Assembly: GCF_009602435.1 (NCBI RefSeq)
Contig: NZ_VZDQ01000025.1
Location: 310,001 to 374,000, forward strand
Source: Sediminibacillus terrae
GTDB lineage: Bacteria > Bacillota > Bacilli > Bacillales > Amphibacillaceae
Reading direction: 5' to 3'
Length of the DNA stretch: 64,000 nt
The notes beneath the pieces were generated by a model. The model saw only the letters and a list, made by a program, of their open reading frames with translations, searched no databases and was not told the origin of the DNA. Within the stretch, counting starts at the first letter, position 1; each line of letters opens with the position of its first letter. Positions 17,565 through 26,743 of the stretch are shown here, piece after piece. The translations under genes were made by a program, and so were the position numbers.

Positions 17565-17969
17565 TTAGTCTTCAATCATGGCGAGGTAGCGTTTGGTTTT
17601 TCCGTCGTGTTCGGCGATGAGTATGTTTTCTTTATCGGTCGCATAAATGGCGGTGCCTACAGGGAGTTTGGTCGCCATGTTTTCGGTGAATTCATCTCCG
17701 TCTGAATAAGTGGCCTCAATGGTTCCCAGTTGTTCCTCTTTCGAGACATCCATGGACTCGAGCGACTTCAAATCGGTTTTGTAAATCCTTTTTTTCCATT
17801 GGAACACATCGGCATCCTTGTCCTTTTTCAAAATTTGTTCCACATCAGGGTATGCCTGATTGTGAATCCCTTCATTCCCCGGTGACTTTTCTTCTGACTT
17901 TGTGGACGCACAGGCAGTTAGAACGACGGACAGCAACAAGAGAAGAAGCAGGCGAAACTTCATGATCAT
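17565..17969 (-). CDS. Small lipoprotein of unknown function
   Basis: About 134 residues. The N-terminus is a lipoprotein signal: a poly-Leu core then SVVLTAC, with the lipid Cys near residue 19. The mature part is charged, with PDVEQILKKDKDADVFQWKKRIYKTDL and a beta-rich end (TAIYATDKENILIAEHDGKTKRYLAMIED). No domain is recognised. Start codons compete: GTG 17972, ATG 17969 and ATG 17963; I chose 17969 because GGTG is five bases away, but ribosome sites are weak for all. Confidence 0.72.
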   Translation of the reverse strand: MIMKFRLLLLLLLSVVLTACASTKSEEKSPGNEGIHNQAYPDVEQILKKDKDADVFQWKKRIYKTDLKSLESMDVSKEEQLGTIEATYSDGDEFTENMATKLPVGTAIYATDKENILIAEHDGKTKRYLAMIED

Positions 17970-17972
17970 CAC

Positions 17973-18325
17973 GCACCAATCATCATTTTTTCAATCAAGC
18001 TTAGCAGCCGATCCGGTCCTAAAGGGGAAATTCCGTTTCACCGAAAACTTGATTTTGCTAAAGTAATTCACCGATTTACTTTTGTTAAAACTTGCTAATC
18101 AGCAAAAATCCAAATTCTTACCAAAGACCTATATAACGACCTTTCTGCTGCACTTTTTTGTGAAGCATCCCCCCTAATGAAAGCTGGAATCAAATTTTAT
18201 CATAATATTGACAGCGCTTCCATATAGATTGCATAAGTTTTCTTACTTTTCATAGACTTTAGTAATTGATATAATGACTAGAAATTAATACCTGATACTA
18301 AATAATAGGAATGAGGGATGAACGG
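17973..18325. promoter_or_regulatory. Divergent intergenic region with extended -10 promoter and possible cre site
   Basis: The gap between the lipoprotein and acyl-CoA ligase genes holds TGACAGCGCTTCCA at 18210-18223, two mismatches from a typical CcpA cre palindrome (TGAAAGCGCTTTCA-like), and an extended -10, TTGATATAAT, at 18266-18275 upstream of the ligase. The cre would sit about 65 bases before the start of transcription. CcpA control of acyl-CoA ligase genes such as acsA is known in Bacillus. The rest is AT-rich with no gene. Confidence 0.45.
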
Positions 18326-19906
18326 ATGGATAAAAAAGACTTGATCGCTCCGGAAAATTATAATATTGCGATGGAAATAGAGAAGTATGCGAGCGGGCCG
18401 GAACGGAAGGCGTTGATTTATGAAGACAATGAAGGAAATCAACAGGAAACCACTTATCAAGAGCTGTTAGTCAACGTTAACAAGATCGGAAATGTGTTTT
18501 TATCCAATGGTCTCAAAAAAGGGGACAAGGTATTAGTCATGATGCCCCGGTTGATCGAGTCCTACCAAATCTATATGGCGGCTCTTAAAACCGGTATTAT
18601 CATTATCCCTAGTTCAGAGATGCTGCGGACAAAGGACTTGCAGTACCGGGTAACGCATGGGGAAGTTGCAGGAATCATCAGCTATCATCCATTTGCAGAA
18701 CAATTTACAGGTATCACGGAATATGATGAGTTAATCAAGTTTTCGGTCGGCGGCGAGATAGAAGGATGGCACCACCTCGACCGACTGAAGGAAAAGGCGT
18801 CAGAACAACTGGAAATGGCTGCGACCACCCGGGATGACATCGCCTTTCTTCCATACACTTCAGGAACGACTGGGAATCCTAAAGGAGTCGTCCATACACA
18901 TGGCTGGGGATTTGCCCATTTGAAAACAGCGGCAAACAACTGGCTGGCAATCGAAGACGGAGACGTGGTATGGGCAACAGCTGCTCCGGGCTGGCAAAAA
19001 TGGGTTTGGAGCCCGTTACTGTCCGTTCTCGGTTCCGGTGCAACCGGGCTTGTTTACAACGGCAAGTTCGATGCGAAGAAATATCTATCTTTGTTGGAAA
19101 AGCATGAAGTCAATGTGCTTTGCTGCACACCGACGGAATACCGTTTGATGGCAAAGCTTGATAACCTTGATCAATACGCACTGACCAAACTGCATAGTGC
19201 CGTATCGGCAGGGGAGCCTTTGAACCGCGAAGTAATTGATACGTTCCGCAACCACTTTAATATAACCGTCCGGGATGGTTATGGACAGACGGAAAATACA
19301 CTGCTGCTCGGATTCTTGAAAGGGATGGAAGTAAAACCTGGATCCATGGGCAAGCCTACGCCAGGCAATGAAGTCGTCCTTATTGATGAGGACGGAAATC
19401 CAGTGGCACCGGGCAAGGTCGGAGATATTGCCATTCCGCTCGATACACCAGCTTTATTCAAGGAGTACTATAAAGATACAGAACGCACGAAAAAATCGTT
19501 GCGCGGCGATTACTATGTAACGGGTGACCAGGCATCAAAGGATGAAGACGGTTATTACTGGTTCGAAGGACGCAGTGATGACATCATCATCAGCTCTGGC
19601 TATACGATCGGACCGTTTGAGGTGGAGGACGCGTTGATCAAACATAAAGCGGTCAAAGAATGTGCTGTCGTCGCCAGTCCTGACCCGGACAGAGGGAATG
19701 TCGTCAAGGCGTTCATCGTCCTTCAGCCGAATGTTGATAAAAATAAGGATGGCCTAGTCAAAGAATTGCAAGACTACGCGAAAAAGTGGACTGCCCCTTA
19801 CAAGTATCCTAGAAAAATAGAATTTATCGAAGAACTGCCGAAAACCTCATCAGGTAAAATAAGAAGAATCGAACTGCGCCAAAAAGAAAAAGCCACCACT
19901 AATTAA
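18326..19906 (+). CDS. Acyl-CoA/acetyl-CoA ligase family AMP-forming enzyme
   Basis: From ATG 18326 (behind GAGGG) the protein has 526 residues. It is an ANL-family ligase that activates a carboxylic acid through an acyl-AMP and transfers it to CoA. Motifs are YTSGTTGNPKGVVHTHGW near residue 176, RDGYGQTEN near 318, TGDQASKDEDGYYWFEGRSDD near 400, and the C-terminal catalytic Lys in KTSSGKIRR. Relatives include medium-chain and branched-chain acyl-CoA ligases (YtcI/MbcS type) rather than true AcsA, judged by length. It is a single-gene unit ended by a GGGTCAGTCCCC hairpin. Confidence 0.88.
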   Translation: MDKKDLIAPENYNIAMEIEKYASGPERKALIYEDNEGNQQETTYQELLVNVNKIGNVFLSNGLKKGDKVLVMMPRLIESYQIYMAALKTGIIIIPSSEMLRTKDLQYRVTHGEVAGIISYHPFAEQFTGITEYDELIKFSVGGEIEGWHHLDRLKEKASEQLEMAATTRDDIAFLPYTSGTTGNPKGVVHTHGWGFAHLKTAANNWLAIEDGDVVWATAAPGWQKWVWSPLLSVLGSGATGLVYNGKFDAKKYLSLLEKHEVNVLCCTPTEYRLMAKLDNLDQYALTKLHSAVSAGEPLNREVIDTFRNHFNITVRDGYGQTENTLLLGFLKGMEVKPGSMGKPTPGNEVVLIDEDGNPVAPGKVGDIAIPLDTPALFKEYYKDTERTKKSLRGDYYVTGDQASKDEDGYYWFEGRSDDIIISSGYTIGPFEVEDALIKHKAVKECAVVASPDPDRGNVVKAFIVLQPNVDKNKDGLVKELQDYAKKWTAPYKYPRKIEFIEELPKTSSGKIRRIELRQKEKATTN

Positions 19907-19928
19907 AGTCAGTACCGCCAAAACCATC

Positions 19929-19967
19929 AGGGTCAGTCCCCGCCTCTTGGATGCGGGGACTGACCCT
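19929..19967 (+). terminator. Palindromic terminator-like hairpin (GGGTCAGTCCCC family)
   Basis: AGGGTCAGTCCCCGC and GCGGGGACTGACCCT form a 15-bp perfect stem. There is no strong T-run after it. It shares its core with the palindromes at 17318-17562 and 50197-50225. Confidence 0.65.
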
Positions 19968-20063
19968 CCAATGTTTTAGGATGGCAAAGCGCTGTTTGCG
20001 AATCTGGCAGGATGTGTTATGCTTGGGGCAAATGTGGATCTATTCTTATAGGAGGAGAACAGA

Positions 20064-20213
20064 TTGAAAATCTTACGCGAGCTTGGGTGGGTCGTGCTGT
20101 TGGCTTTTGTTTTGATCATGATTCCGTTCAAGGTGATCGGCCCCCTTCAGGAGGAACTGCCGAAAACGGAAGCGGAAGAAAGTTCTGCCGTAAATGAACC
20201 GGTCCATGAATAG
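20064..20213 (+). CDS. Small single-pass membrane protein (49 aa, TTG start)
   Basis: TTG at 20064 lies eight bases after TAGGAGGAG. The product starts MKILRELG, has one membrane helix (residues ~8-23, WVVLLAFVLIMIPFKV) and an acidic outer tail ending NEPVHE. The helix with a charged tail suggests a small envelope protein. No family is recognised. A good ribosome site and intact frame support it. Confidence 0.55.
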   Translation: MKILRELGWVVLLAFVLIMIPFKVIGPLQEELPKTEAEESSAVNEPVHE

Positions 20214-20278
20214 CTGTTCAGGTAACATCCTGAAAGCAGACGCATTTATCTAAAGAATATTTTTTCTTACATTTACGA

Positions 20279-20308
20279 AGCCATTCCGGAAACGGAATGG
20301 CTTTTTTC
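20279..20308 (+). terminator. Intrinsic terminator after the 49-aa membrane protein
   Basis: GCCATTCCG and CGGAATGGC form a 9-bp stem followed by TTTTTT. Confidence 0.75.
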
Positions 20309-20588
20309 ATGAAGAAGCGGCTATCTTTTTCAAGTTGACCTCCTTCTCCGTAACGTCCTCCTTCTTGAAAGGTTTGTTCAATCATCCTTATCTTCACCAT
20401 GTTATATAAAATCTGATATTTGTCGTTCTGTAACGGGTTAATTGAGAATAAACAACAAATTTGACCATTTTTGATTAAAGGAATAAAATAACGGGTAATA
20501 GGATGAATACAGGGTTCCATCCTTTTCAACCTCGTACAGATCAATAAAGCCAATACAAAAATTATTTAAAGAAATTCTAATTTAGGGG
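20309..20588. other. AT-rich intergenic region before the clpE promoter
   Basis: Between the terminator and the clpE promoter I see no gene with a ribosome site. A leftward open frame of 111 codons crosses the terminator stem and is not credible. Confidence 0.5.
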
Positions 20589-20649
20589 TTGAAAGTCAAA
20601 GAAAGTCAAACTATACTATAGATAAGGTCAAAGATAGTCAAAGTCAAAG
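20589..20649 (+). promoter_or_regulatory. clpE promoter with CtsR operators
   Basis: A near-ideal SigA promoter, TTGAAA (20589-20594), 17 bases, TATACT (20612-20617), is overlaid by CtsR heptads. The first tandem is AGTCAAA-GAA-AGTCAAA (20594-20610), covering the spacer. The second is GGTCAAA-GAT-AGTCAAA (20626-20642), followed at once by another GTCAAAG. CtsR represses clp genes by binding such heptad pairs and lets go on heat or protein stress. Two pairs plus a half site imply very tight repression, as reported for clpE. Confidence 0.9.
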
Positions 20650-20692
20650 ACCAAACTACTTACCTTATATATTTGAAGGAGGGAAAGCGAAT

Positions 20693-22834
20693 ATGCAATG
20701 CCAAAATTGCGGTGTTCGTGAAGCAACCATTAATGTAAACCTTCGTTTTAATAATCAAACACAACAAATGAATTTATGCGAAACTTGCTTTCAAGAAATA
20801 AAAAATAGTGCTAAAAATCCATCCGGCTTTTTCAATCAAGGCGGTATGGATTTCAATCAATTCTTTGGCGGAGGAGCGTCTCCGTTTGAAGGGTTCCAGC
20901 AAGGAGGCGGACAGGCCCAACAACAGCAAGCCAACGGCGGAAAAGGCGGCGGATTGCTGGATGAGCTTGGTAGAAACCTCTCGCATGCTGCGAAAGCAGG
21001 TTTGATCGATCCGGTTATCGGTCGGCAAAACGAAGTGAAACGTGTGATTGAGACATTGAATAGAAGGAACAAAAACAATCCGGTTCTTATCGGGGAACCT
21101 GGCGTAGGTAAAACAGCAATTGCAGAAGGGCTTGCCCTGAAAATCGCGGAAGGCGACGTTCCGGCTAAATTGATGAACAAAGAAATTTATCTGCTGGACG
21201 TGGCATCTCTGGTAGCCAACACAGGTGTCCGAGGTCAGTTCGAAGAGCGTATGAAACAGCTTGTTTCTGAATTGCAAAACCGGAAAAATGTCATTCTGTT
21301 TGTCGATGAGGTGCATCAATTGGTCGGTGCAGGTACAGCGGAAAGCTCCCAAATGGATGCAGGCAACATCCTGAAACCTGCGTTGGCTAGAGGCGAACTG
21401 CAGCTGGTCGGTGCTACGACGTTGAAAGAGTACCGCAAAATTGAAAAAGACGCAGCACTGGAACGCCGTTTCCAACCAATCATTGTCAAAGAGCCAAGCG
21501 TCGAAGAAGCGGTGCAGATTCTGCAAGGGCTGCAAGAGCGTTATGAAAGCTATCATCAAGTAAGCTATTCAGACGAAGCCATCCGCGGCGCGGTAACGTT
21601 GTCTCAGCGTTATCTGCAGGACAGATTCCTGCCGGACAAAGCGATCGACTTGATGGATGAGTCAGGTGCACGACTGAACCTTGCCAATTCGCAATCCGAT
21701 AAGGATTCCATCCAAAAACGCCTGGATGAGCTGCACGAAGAAAAAATGCAGGCAGCGGAAAAAGAAGATTATGAACGTGCTGCCAACCTGAGACATCAGG
21801 AAATTAAACTGGAAAAACAACTGGAAGAAGCAACCGACGCACCTGCCGCCGAGGTGACGATAGAGGATATTCAATTGCTCGTAGAAGAAAAAACCGGTAT
21901 TCCGGTTCGGAAAATCCAATCCGACGAGCAGCAGAAAATGAAGTACCTGGCTAAAAATCTGTCCGAAAAAGTTATTGGACAAGAAGTCGCGGTGCAAAAG
22001 GTGGCCAAAGCCGTTCGCCGCAGCCGCGCCGGCTTGAAATCCAAACATCGTCCGATTGGATCCTTCCTGTTTGTCGGCCCGACCGGTGTCGGTAAAACAG
22101 AATTGACCAAGGCGCTTGCAGAGGAGTTGTTCGGAACAAAAGAATCGTTGATCCGTCTTGATATGAGTGAGTACATGGAGAAACACTCCGTGTCTAAGAT
22201 CATCGGTTCCCCTCCTGGCTATGTCGGCCATGAGGAAGCCGGACAACTGACAGAACGTGTACGCCGCAATCCGTATAGCCTGATTTTGCTGGATGAAATT
22301 GAAAAAGCCCACCCGGACGTACAAAATATGTTCCTGCAAATTATGGAAGATGGTCATCTGACCGACAGCCATGGCCGCAGGGTGAGCTTCAAAGAAACAG
22401 TCATCATCATGACAAGTAATGCGGGAACCGGCGACAAGCAAATCTCTGTCGGGTTCACCAACACAGCAAATGAAGCTGTTTCGACGCTGGAAAATCTCAG
22501 CGCGTACTTCAAGCCGGAATTCCTGAACCGATTCGATGCAATCATTCCATTCAATGAACTGCAAGAATCCGACCTGGTTCAAATCGTCGACTTGATGATT
22601 GCTGAACTGGCAGAAACACTGAACGAGGAAGGCTTGACCATTACAGTCAGCGACGATGCGAAAAGATACTTGGCCGACAAAGGCTATGATCCTCGATTCG
22701 GTGCAAGACCGCTTCGCCGCGTCATCCAGGAAAAAGTCGAGGATGGTATTACCGACCTTGTCTTGGATGAAGAAGATATCAAGGCGATCAATGTCGAACT
22801 GGTGGACAATGAAATCAATGTAGTAAAAGCATAA
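20693..22834 (+). CDS. clpE: ATP-dependent Clp protease ATPase ClpE
   Basis: This 713-residue class-I Clp/Hsp100 unfoldase feeds damaged proteins to ClpP. Residues 3-33 form the ClpE-type zinc finger (CQNCG ... CETC). A Gly/Gln-rich linker (residues ~50-85) follows. The first AAA+ module has Walker A GEPGVGKT (~134) and Walker [10 protein letters not shown]; a UVR segment lies near 345-380; the second AAA+ has GPTGVGKT (~462) and [11 protein letters not shown]. The N-terminal repeats of ClpC are absent, which together with the zinc finger identifies ClpE. The ATG follows GAAGGAGGG. It is monocistronic under CtsR. Confidence 0.96.
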   Translation: MQCQNCGVREATINVNLRFNNQTQQMNLCETCFQEIKNSAKNPSGFFNQGGMDFNQFFGGGASPFEGFQQGGGQAQQQQANGGKGGGLLDELGRNLSHAAKAGLIDPVIGRQNEVKRVIETLNRRNKNNPVLIGEPGVGKTAIAEGLALKIAEGDVPAKLMNKEIYLLDVASLVANTGVRGQFEERMKQLVSELQNRKNVILFVDEVHQLVGAGTAESSQMDAGNILKPALARGELQLVGATTLKEYRKIEKDAALERRFQPIIVKEPSVEEAVQILQGLQERYESYHQVSYSDEAIRGAVTLSQRYLQDRFLPDKAIDLMDESGARLNLANSQSDKDSIQKRLDELHEEKMQAAEKEDYERAANLRHQEIKLEKQLEEATDAPAAEVTIEDIQLLVEEKTGIPVRKIQSDEQQKMKYLAKNLSEKVIGQEVAVQKVAKAVRRSRAGLKSKHRPIGSFLFVGPTGVGKTELTKALAEELFGTKESLIRLDMSEYMEKHSVSKIIGSPPGYVGHEEAGQLTERVRRNPYSLILLDEIEKAHPDVQNMFLQIMEDGHLTDSHGRRVSFKETVIIMTSNAGTGDKQISVGFTNTANEAVSTLENLSAYFKPEFLNRFDAIIPFNELQESDLVQIVDLMIAELAETLNEEGLTITVSDDAKRYLADKGYDPRFGARPLRRVIQEKVEDGITDLVLDEEDIKAINVELVDNEINVVKA

Positions 22835-22845
22835 GCAAGAAAAAT

Positions 22846-22877
22846 GGCTGGTCCCTGGTATGGGGGCCGGCCTTTTT
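22846..22877 (+). terminator. Intrinsic terminator after clpE
   Basis: GGCTGGTCCC and GGGGGCCGGCC pair with one G-U, followed by TTTTT. Confidence 0.7.
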
Positions 22878-23066
22878 ACATATGTAAAAATTTAAAAACG
22901 ATGGTTCATGAAGCCCCTTTCAGGAGTCCCTCGAGCGAAGTGTAAGTTGTTTCTGATCAGCCCGACGTGCTTTCTGGATTTACATCTACTGCTGCTTGCG
23001 GCCGCATAAAACCATGGTTTATTTCCAATCATAAGGTTAACCATCATGCTGACGGAGGTTTTTTAT

Positions 23067-23936
23067 GTGGCGAGGCTGATTGCTGCTTTTATTTTGTTAT
23101 ATTTGGTTGTGATATTCCTCCCTTTTATGGTATGTGCAGCCGCCCGTCACGACTCGGATAACGAGCTGCAGGTGCATTTCATCGATGTAGGGCAGGGGGA
23201 CAGCATCTTGATAGAAGCACCTAATGGGCGGAACATGCTGGTGGATGGAGGACCGCCTTCTGCAGCGGAAAAAGTGATTGGATATTTACGCGAAAGAAAC
23301 GTAAAAAAGCTGGACCTGGTAGTCGCGACACATCCGGATATCGATCATATCGGAGGAATGGTCGAAGTGTTGAGTGAATTCGAGGTCAAGCATTTGGTCG
23401 ACAGCGGAAAGCTATATACGACTGAAACTTATTTTCATTACTTACAGCAAATCAAAAAACAAAAAATTCCGGTGACGATTGCGGCCGGGGAAGAAAATAT
23501 CGTCATCGATCCACAGCTGACCATCCGTGTTTTAAATACACAAAATGCCTTTAAAACAAATAATCAGTCGTCGATTGCACTATCTATAAGGTACGGCCGT
23601 GTCGATTTTTTGTTGATGGCTGACGTGGAAACAATTCAGGAACAGCACATTTTGGATGCGAAACATTTGGAGGCGGAAATATTGAAGGTTGCGCATCATG
23701 GAAGCGGCACCAGCACCTCGTTCGATTTTATCCGGGAAGTACGGCCGGAAACTGCGATTCTATCCTATAGTAAGGCCAATGATTTCGGGCATCCTGTCGA
23801 CAGGGTCGTCGATTATCTGCAGCTTGCCGGCGCCACCATTTACTCGACTGCCAAGGCTGGGGATATTGTAATCCGGACAGACGGGAAAACCTACGACGTG
23901 GATGTTTCAGGTACGGACCGAGTTTTGACCTATTAA
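23067..23936 (+). CDS. Exported ComEC/Rec2-type metallo-beta-lactamase hydrolase
   Basis: The protein has 289 residues from GTG 23067, eight bases after GGAGG; the ATG at 23046 lacks a good site. Residues 1-25 are a signal peptide (RLIAAFILLYLVVIFLPFMVCAAA). The metallo-beta-lactamase domain has HFIDVGQGDSILIE, VDGGPP, the metal motif THPDIDHIGG, LMADVE and the HHGSGTSTS segment. This matches the nuclease-like domain of the DNA-uptake protein ComEC, here as a separate secreted protein without the channel. The substrate may be extracellular nucleic acid, but that is inference. Confidence 0.85.
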   Translation: MARLIAAFILLYLVVIFLPFMVCAAARHDSDNELQVHFIDVGQGDSILIEAPNGRNMLVDGGPPSAAEKVIGYLRERNVKKLDLVVATHPDIDHIGGMVEVLSEFEVKHLVDSGKLYTTETYFHYLQQIKKQKIPVTIAAGEENIVIDPQLTIRVLNTQNAFKTNNQSSIALSIRYGRVDFLLMADVETIQEQHILDAKHLEAEILKVAHHGSGTSTSFDFIREVRPETAILSYSKANDFGHPVDRVVDYLQLAGATIYSTAKAGDIVIRTDGKTYDVDVSGTDRVLTY

Positions 23937-23949
23937 ACGGTCCCGATAT

Positions 23950-23983
23950 AAAAAAGGCTGGCTCCTTTACGGAACCAGCCTTG
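23950..23983. terminator. Bidirectional terminator
   Basis: AAAAAGGCTGGCTCC and GGAACCAGCCTT form the stem between the convergent hydrolase and KGG-repeat genes. Confidence 0.75.
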
Positions 23984-24005
23984 ATCATTTCTGTTGCTGA
24001 AAACA

Positions 24006-24587
24006 TTATTTGTTGTTATTATTGTTTCTAGAGCGACTGTTACCGCCTTTTTGACCGATTTCTTCATAGAATTCACGGTCATATTTGTCGCTAGTAGTTT
24101 TACCGCCTTTTTGGCCAATTTCCTGGAAGTGATCTTTGTCATATTTGTCGCTTACAGTGTTACCGCCTTTTTGGCCAATCTCTTGGAAATGGTCTTGACC
24201 ATATTTATCGCTTACGGTCTTACCGCCTTTTTGACCGATTTCTTGAAAATGGTCTTGATCATATTTGTCACTTACGGTGTTACCGCCTTTTTGGCCAATT
24301 TCCTGGAAGTGATCTTTGTCATATTTGTCGCTTACAGTGTTGCCGCCTTTTTGACCGATCTCCTGGAAGTGTTCTTTATCATATTTGTCGCTTACAGTGT
24401 TACCGCCTTTTTGGCCGATTTCCTGGAAGTGATCTTTGTCATATTTGTCGCTTACAGTGTTGCCGCCTTTTTGGCCGATTTCTTGGAAATGGTCTTTGTC
24501 ATATTTGTTGCTTACAGTGTTACCGCCTTTTTGACCTGCTTCTTCTACAGACATCTTATTGTTTCTGCGTTTGTTATTGTTTGCCAT
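24006..24587 (-). CDS. KGG-repeat stress protein (GsiB-like)
   Basis: This 193-residue very hydrophilic protein consists of nine GQKGG motifs, eight of them at an exact 20-residue spacing (IGQKGGNTVSDKYDKDHFQE type), with basic Asn-rich ends. The DNA is therefore a 60-bp tandem repeat with few changes. The pattern is that of GsiB and other 'stress-induced KGG motif' proteins, which resemble plant LEA hydrophilins and protect against drying or osmotic stress. The ATG at 24587 follows AAAGGAGG. A SigB-like promoter lies upstream. Confidence 0.88.
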   Translation of the reverse strand: MANNNKRRNNKMSVEEAGQKGGNTVSNKYDKDHFQEIGQKGGNTVSDKYDKDHFQEIGQKGGNTVSDKYDKEHFQEIGQKGGNTVSDKYDKDHFQEIGQKGGNTVSDKYDQDHFQEIGQKGGKTVSDKYGQDHFQEIGQKGGNTVSDKYDKDHFQEIGQKGGKTTSDKYDREFYEEIGQKGGNSRSRNNNNNK

Positions 24588-24625
24588 CTTTATCTTTCCT
24601 CCTTTAAATTGTTTTCACTACTACG

Positions 24626-24651
24626 AGTTCCACGTATGGACGCTTTTAAAC
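24626..24651 (-). promoter_or_regulatory. Candidate SigB promoter of the KGG-repeat gene
   Basis: Read leftward, GTTTAA (24651-24646) and GGAACT (24631-24626) are separated by 14 bases. This is close to the SigB consensus GTTTAA-N12-15-GGGTAT but the -10 has mismatches. B. subtilis gsiB is a classic SigB gene, which makes the match more plausible. Confidence 0.4.
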
Positions 24652-24915
24652 TTTTCTTCTTCTAAGAGGCTACGTTTGATTCAATAATCTTACTTAATTT
24701 GGAAAACATATAAGCCTGTTTATCTACTTGTCTTCTGCGGCAGCCGAGGGAAGGTTGGAATACTTGCCAATGTTTCCACTATTGGTTTATACTTAAATGT
24801 TAGAAAATTCAATCAAGTAAACGGGCTGCCTTGCGGTTTTTGATGATAAGGAAGAGGGAATATCTCCTTATAGTAGTCAGTATATTATTCCAAATGATAA
24901 TGGAGGTAACCCGAG

Positions 24916-25776
24916 TTGATGATAAAATCAGAAGAAAAGATCATTGGTTGCACGACAGAATACCGAAAGTTAGAAACATTATTCATTTGCAGGCCGAAAT
25001 ATATGGAAATCACCGAAGTTATCAATGAAACACAACGGCATTATATTAATGGTAATATCGACGTCGATTTGGCAATGGAACAGCATGAGACATTTGCCCG
25101 TACATTGGAAAAACACGGAGCGGAAGTTATCCGTCTGGAGCCGGAACATCAGCTCAATGAACAAGTTTTCACCCGGGACATCGGTTTCTGCATTGGCAGC
25201 CGATTGTTTTTATCGGAAATGAACACACATATCCGGGGCGCAGAAGTAGACGTATTGAAACAAAGCTTGCAGGATAAAGGCATTTCTTATCATCGTCCTT
25301 TTTTACAATCCATTGAAGGCGGAGACGTCATGGTCGATGGTGATAAAATCTGGGTCGGCATCAGTAAAAGGACGACCAGGGAAGCGGCAGAGACCCTGCA
25401 ATTACAGCTGGGAAATGATTATCAAGTCATCCCGCTACCCATTGACGATAGCATTCTTCATCTTGATTGCGCTTTTAACATCCTTAGTCCCGATTGGGCT
25501 TTGATATACCCGGATGCATTTGCTCCCGCAGATTATCAAAAATTGAAAGAAAACTATCATCTGATTGAAGTTACCGCTGCAGAGCAATTTTCCATGGGCA
25601 CCAACGTCCTTTCCATCGGTGGAGGTAAAGTCATCAGCATGCCGCAAAACAAGGATGTCAATGAAAAAATGCGACGAACCGGTTTCCAAGTAATTGAAGT
25701 GGAGTTTTCCGAAATAATAAAATCGGGTGGGTCTTTCCGATGCTGCAGTCTCCCGGTTTACCGGTCCAATAGCTGA
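24916..25776 (+). CDS. Dimethylarginine dimethylaminohydrolase/amidinotransferase family protein
   Basis: This 286-residue protein belongs to the arginine-modifying pentein fold. Substrate and catalytic signs are FTRDIGFCIG near residue 90, SIEGGDVMV near 135, the catalytic His in ILHLDCAFNIL near 190, and the nucleophile region GGSFRCCSLP near the C-terminus. Such enzymes hydrolyse methylated arginines or transfer amidino groups. B. subtilis YkgA is a similar protein. TTG 24916 and ATG 24919 both follow GGAGG; the TTG has the better spacing. Single-gene unit. Confidence 0.85.
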   Translation: MMIKSEEKIIGCTTEYRKLETLFICRPKYMEITEVINETQRHYINGNIDVDLAMEQHETFARTLEKHGAEVIRLEPEHQLNEQVFTRDIGFCIGSRLFLSEMNTHIRGAEVDVLKQSLQDKGISYHRPFLQSIEGGDVMVDGDKIWVGISKRTTREAAETLQLQLGNDYQVIPLPIDDSILHLDCAFNILSPDWALIYPDAFAPADYQKLKENYHLIEVTAAEQFSMGTNVLSIGGGKVISMPQNKDVNEKMRRTGFQVIEVEFSEIIKSGGSFRCCSLPVYRSNS

Positions 25777-25780
25777 TGAT

Positions 25781-25817
25781 AAAAAAGAAGCCGCCATGAT
25801 TGGCAGCTTCTTTTTTA
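25781..25817. terminator. Bidirectional terminator
   Basis: AAAAAAGAAGC and GCTTCTTTTTT enclose a short inner pairing (CGCC/GGC). It separates the convergent pentein and ywiC-like genes, although the latter ends 56 bases away. Confidence 0.8.
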
Positions 25818-25872
25818 TGAAATAACATTCGTGTGAGTATTTGATCTTCTTTCAGGCCGATCTATCAGCCTT

Positions 25873-26616
25873 TCACTGGAAAAAACCTTCTTCAGATAGA
25901 ACGATAATCAACATAAGCACAAAAAAGAAAACGGAATTGAGGATTTCTAAGATGCCGATTTTTTTAATAGAAAGTGGTGTTTTTCCAGGCAGCAGCCAGG
26001 CTCTTAATAAACTCGGAAAGTAAGCGACACTCAGCCATATTCCTCCGATGAAAAAGCAGCCAATCGTCAGTAAAAGATGATAACCCCAGGAGAAGTACAG
26101 GAACTGCCGGTTTTTCTTTTCCCTGATCATCGTTTTCACATAAAAAATACTGCCGAAAAAGAATAAAAAGTTATAGGCAGCCAAAACAAGTGCTGCTGGT
26201 TCAATGGTACCCATACCGAGGAAGTAGCTGCCCAGTCCGCCGATACAAAAGGTAATCACGGCCACCACATCATTGAGGAACGCTCTTTCCTTTTTCTTTT
26301 TGGCAAAGTAAATGTTGACCAAAAACAGTGGAAGCATGGCAATGCCGAAGAGTATCAAACGCCAATCCACCAAGAGTAGCGGGAGCAGGAACAGCAGGGC
26401 GGCAAGGCCGAACAGAATCGCTCCTTTTTTATAAAGGGAGTTGTTCCGTTTCTTCTTGAATACCATGATAAACGGATAAGTTGCCAAGTATAAACAGAGC
26501 CACCCCAGAAACAAGGGTATATGCCAGAATGTAAAGCGGCCGGCAATGGCTTCGAGAAAGAATGGGATGATCAGCATTGCCCAGGCGCCGTGCTGTTTGG
26601 GGAGTAATTTTTTCAT
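25873..26616 (-). CDS. ywiC: YwiC-like membrane protein
   Basis: This 247-residue protein has about eight membrane segments and begins KKLLPKQHGAWAMLIIPF, the hallmark of the YwiC-like family, which resembles UbiA prenyltransferases without their Asp-rich motifs. Function is unknown. In B. subtilis ywiC sits in the narK-fnr-arfM region for anaerobic growth. Here it is separate, but its promoter carries a perfect Fnr-type site, so the link with oxygen limitation is kept. The ATG follows AAAGGAG. Confidence 0.85.
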   Translation of the reverse strand: MKKLLPKQHGAWAMLIIPFFLEAIAGRFTFWHIPLFLGWLCLYLATYPFIMVFKKKRNNSLYKKGAILFGLAALLFLLPLLLVDWRLILFGIAMLPLFLVNIYFAKKKKERAFLNDVVAVITFCIGGLGSYFLGMGTIEPAALVLAAYNFLFFFGSIFYVKTMIREKKNRQFLYFSWGYHLLLTIGCFFIGGIWLSVAYFPSLLRAWLLPGKTPLSIKKIGILEILNSVFFFVLMLIIVLSEEGFFQ

Positions 26617-26644
26617 TTTATAAACTCCTTTGAAGGAATCGGTT

Positions 26645-26694
26645 TTCTTCTATTATGCAAGATTAAATGGAAGGTTAATGTGAGAAATATCACA
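26645..26694 (-). promoter_or_regulatory. Fnr-dependent class II promoter of ywiC
   Basis: TGTGAGAAATATCACA (26679-26694) is a perfect Fnr/CRP-type palindrome (TGTGA-N6-TCACA). On the minus strand a -10, CATAAT, lies at 26657-26652, giving a start near 26645. The palindrome centre is then at -41.5, the exact position for activation by Fnr. No good -35 is needed or seen. Confidence 0.8.
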
Positions 26695-26743
26695 AGCTGG
26701 GAAACAACGGACATAGACAGCCAAACAATTTTTGCTTAACCTC

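Noticed and set aside
20218-20553. Leftward frame of 111 codons upstream of clpE
   Set aside because: It crosses a strong terminator stem, has no ribosome site and no recognisable sequence pattern.
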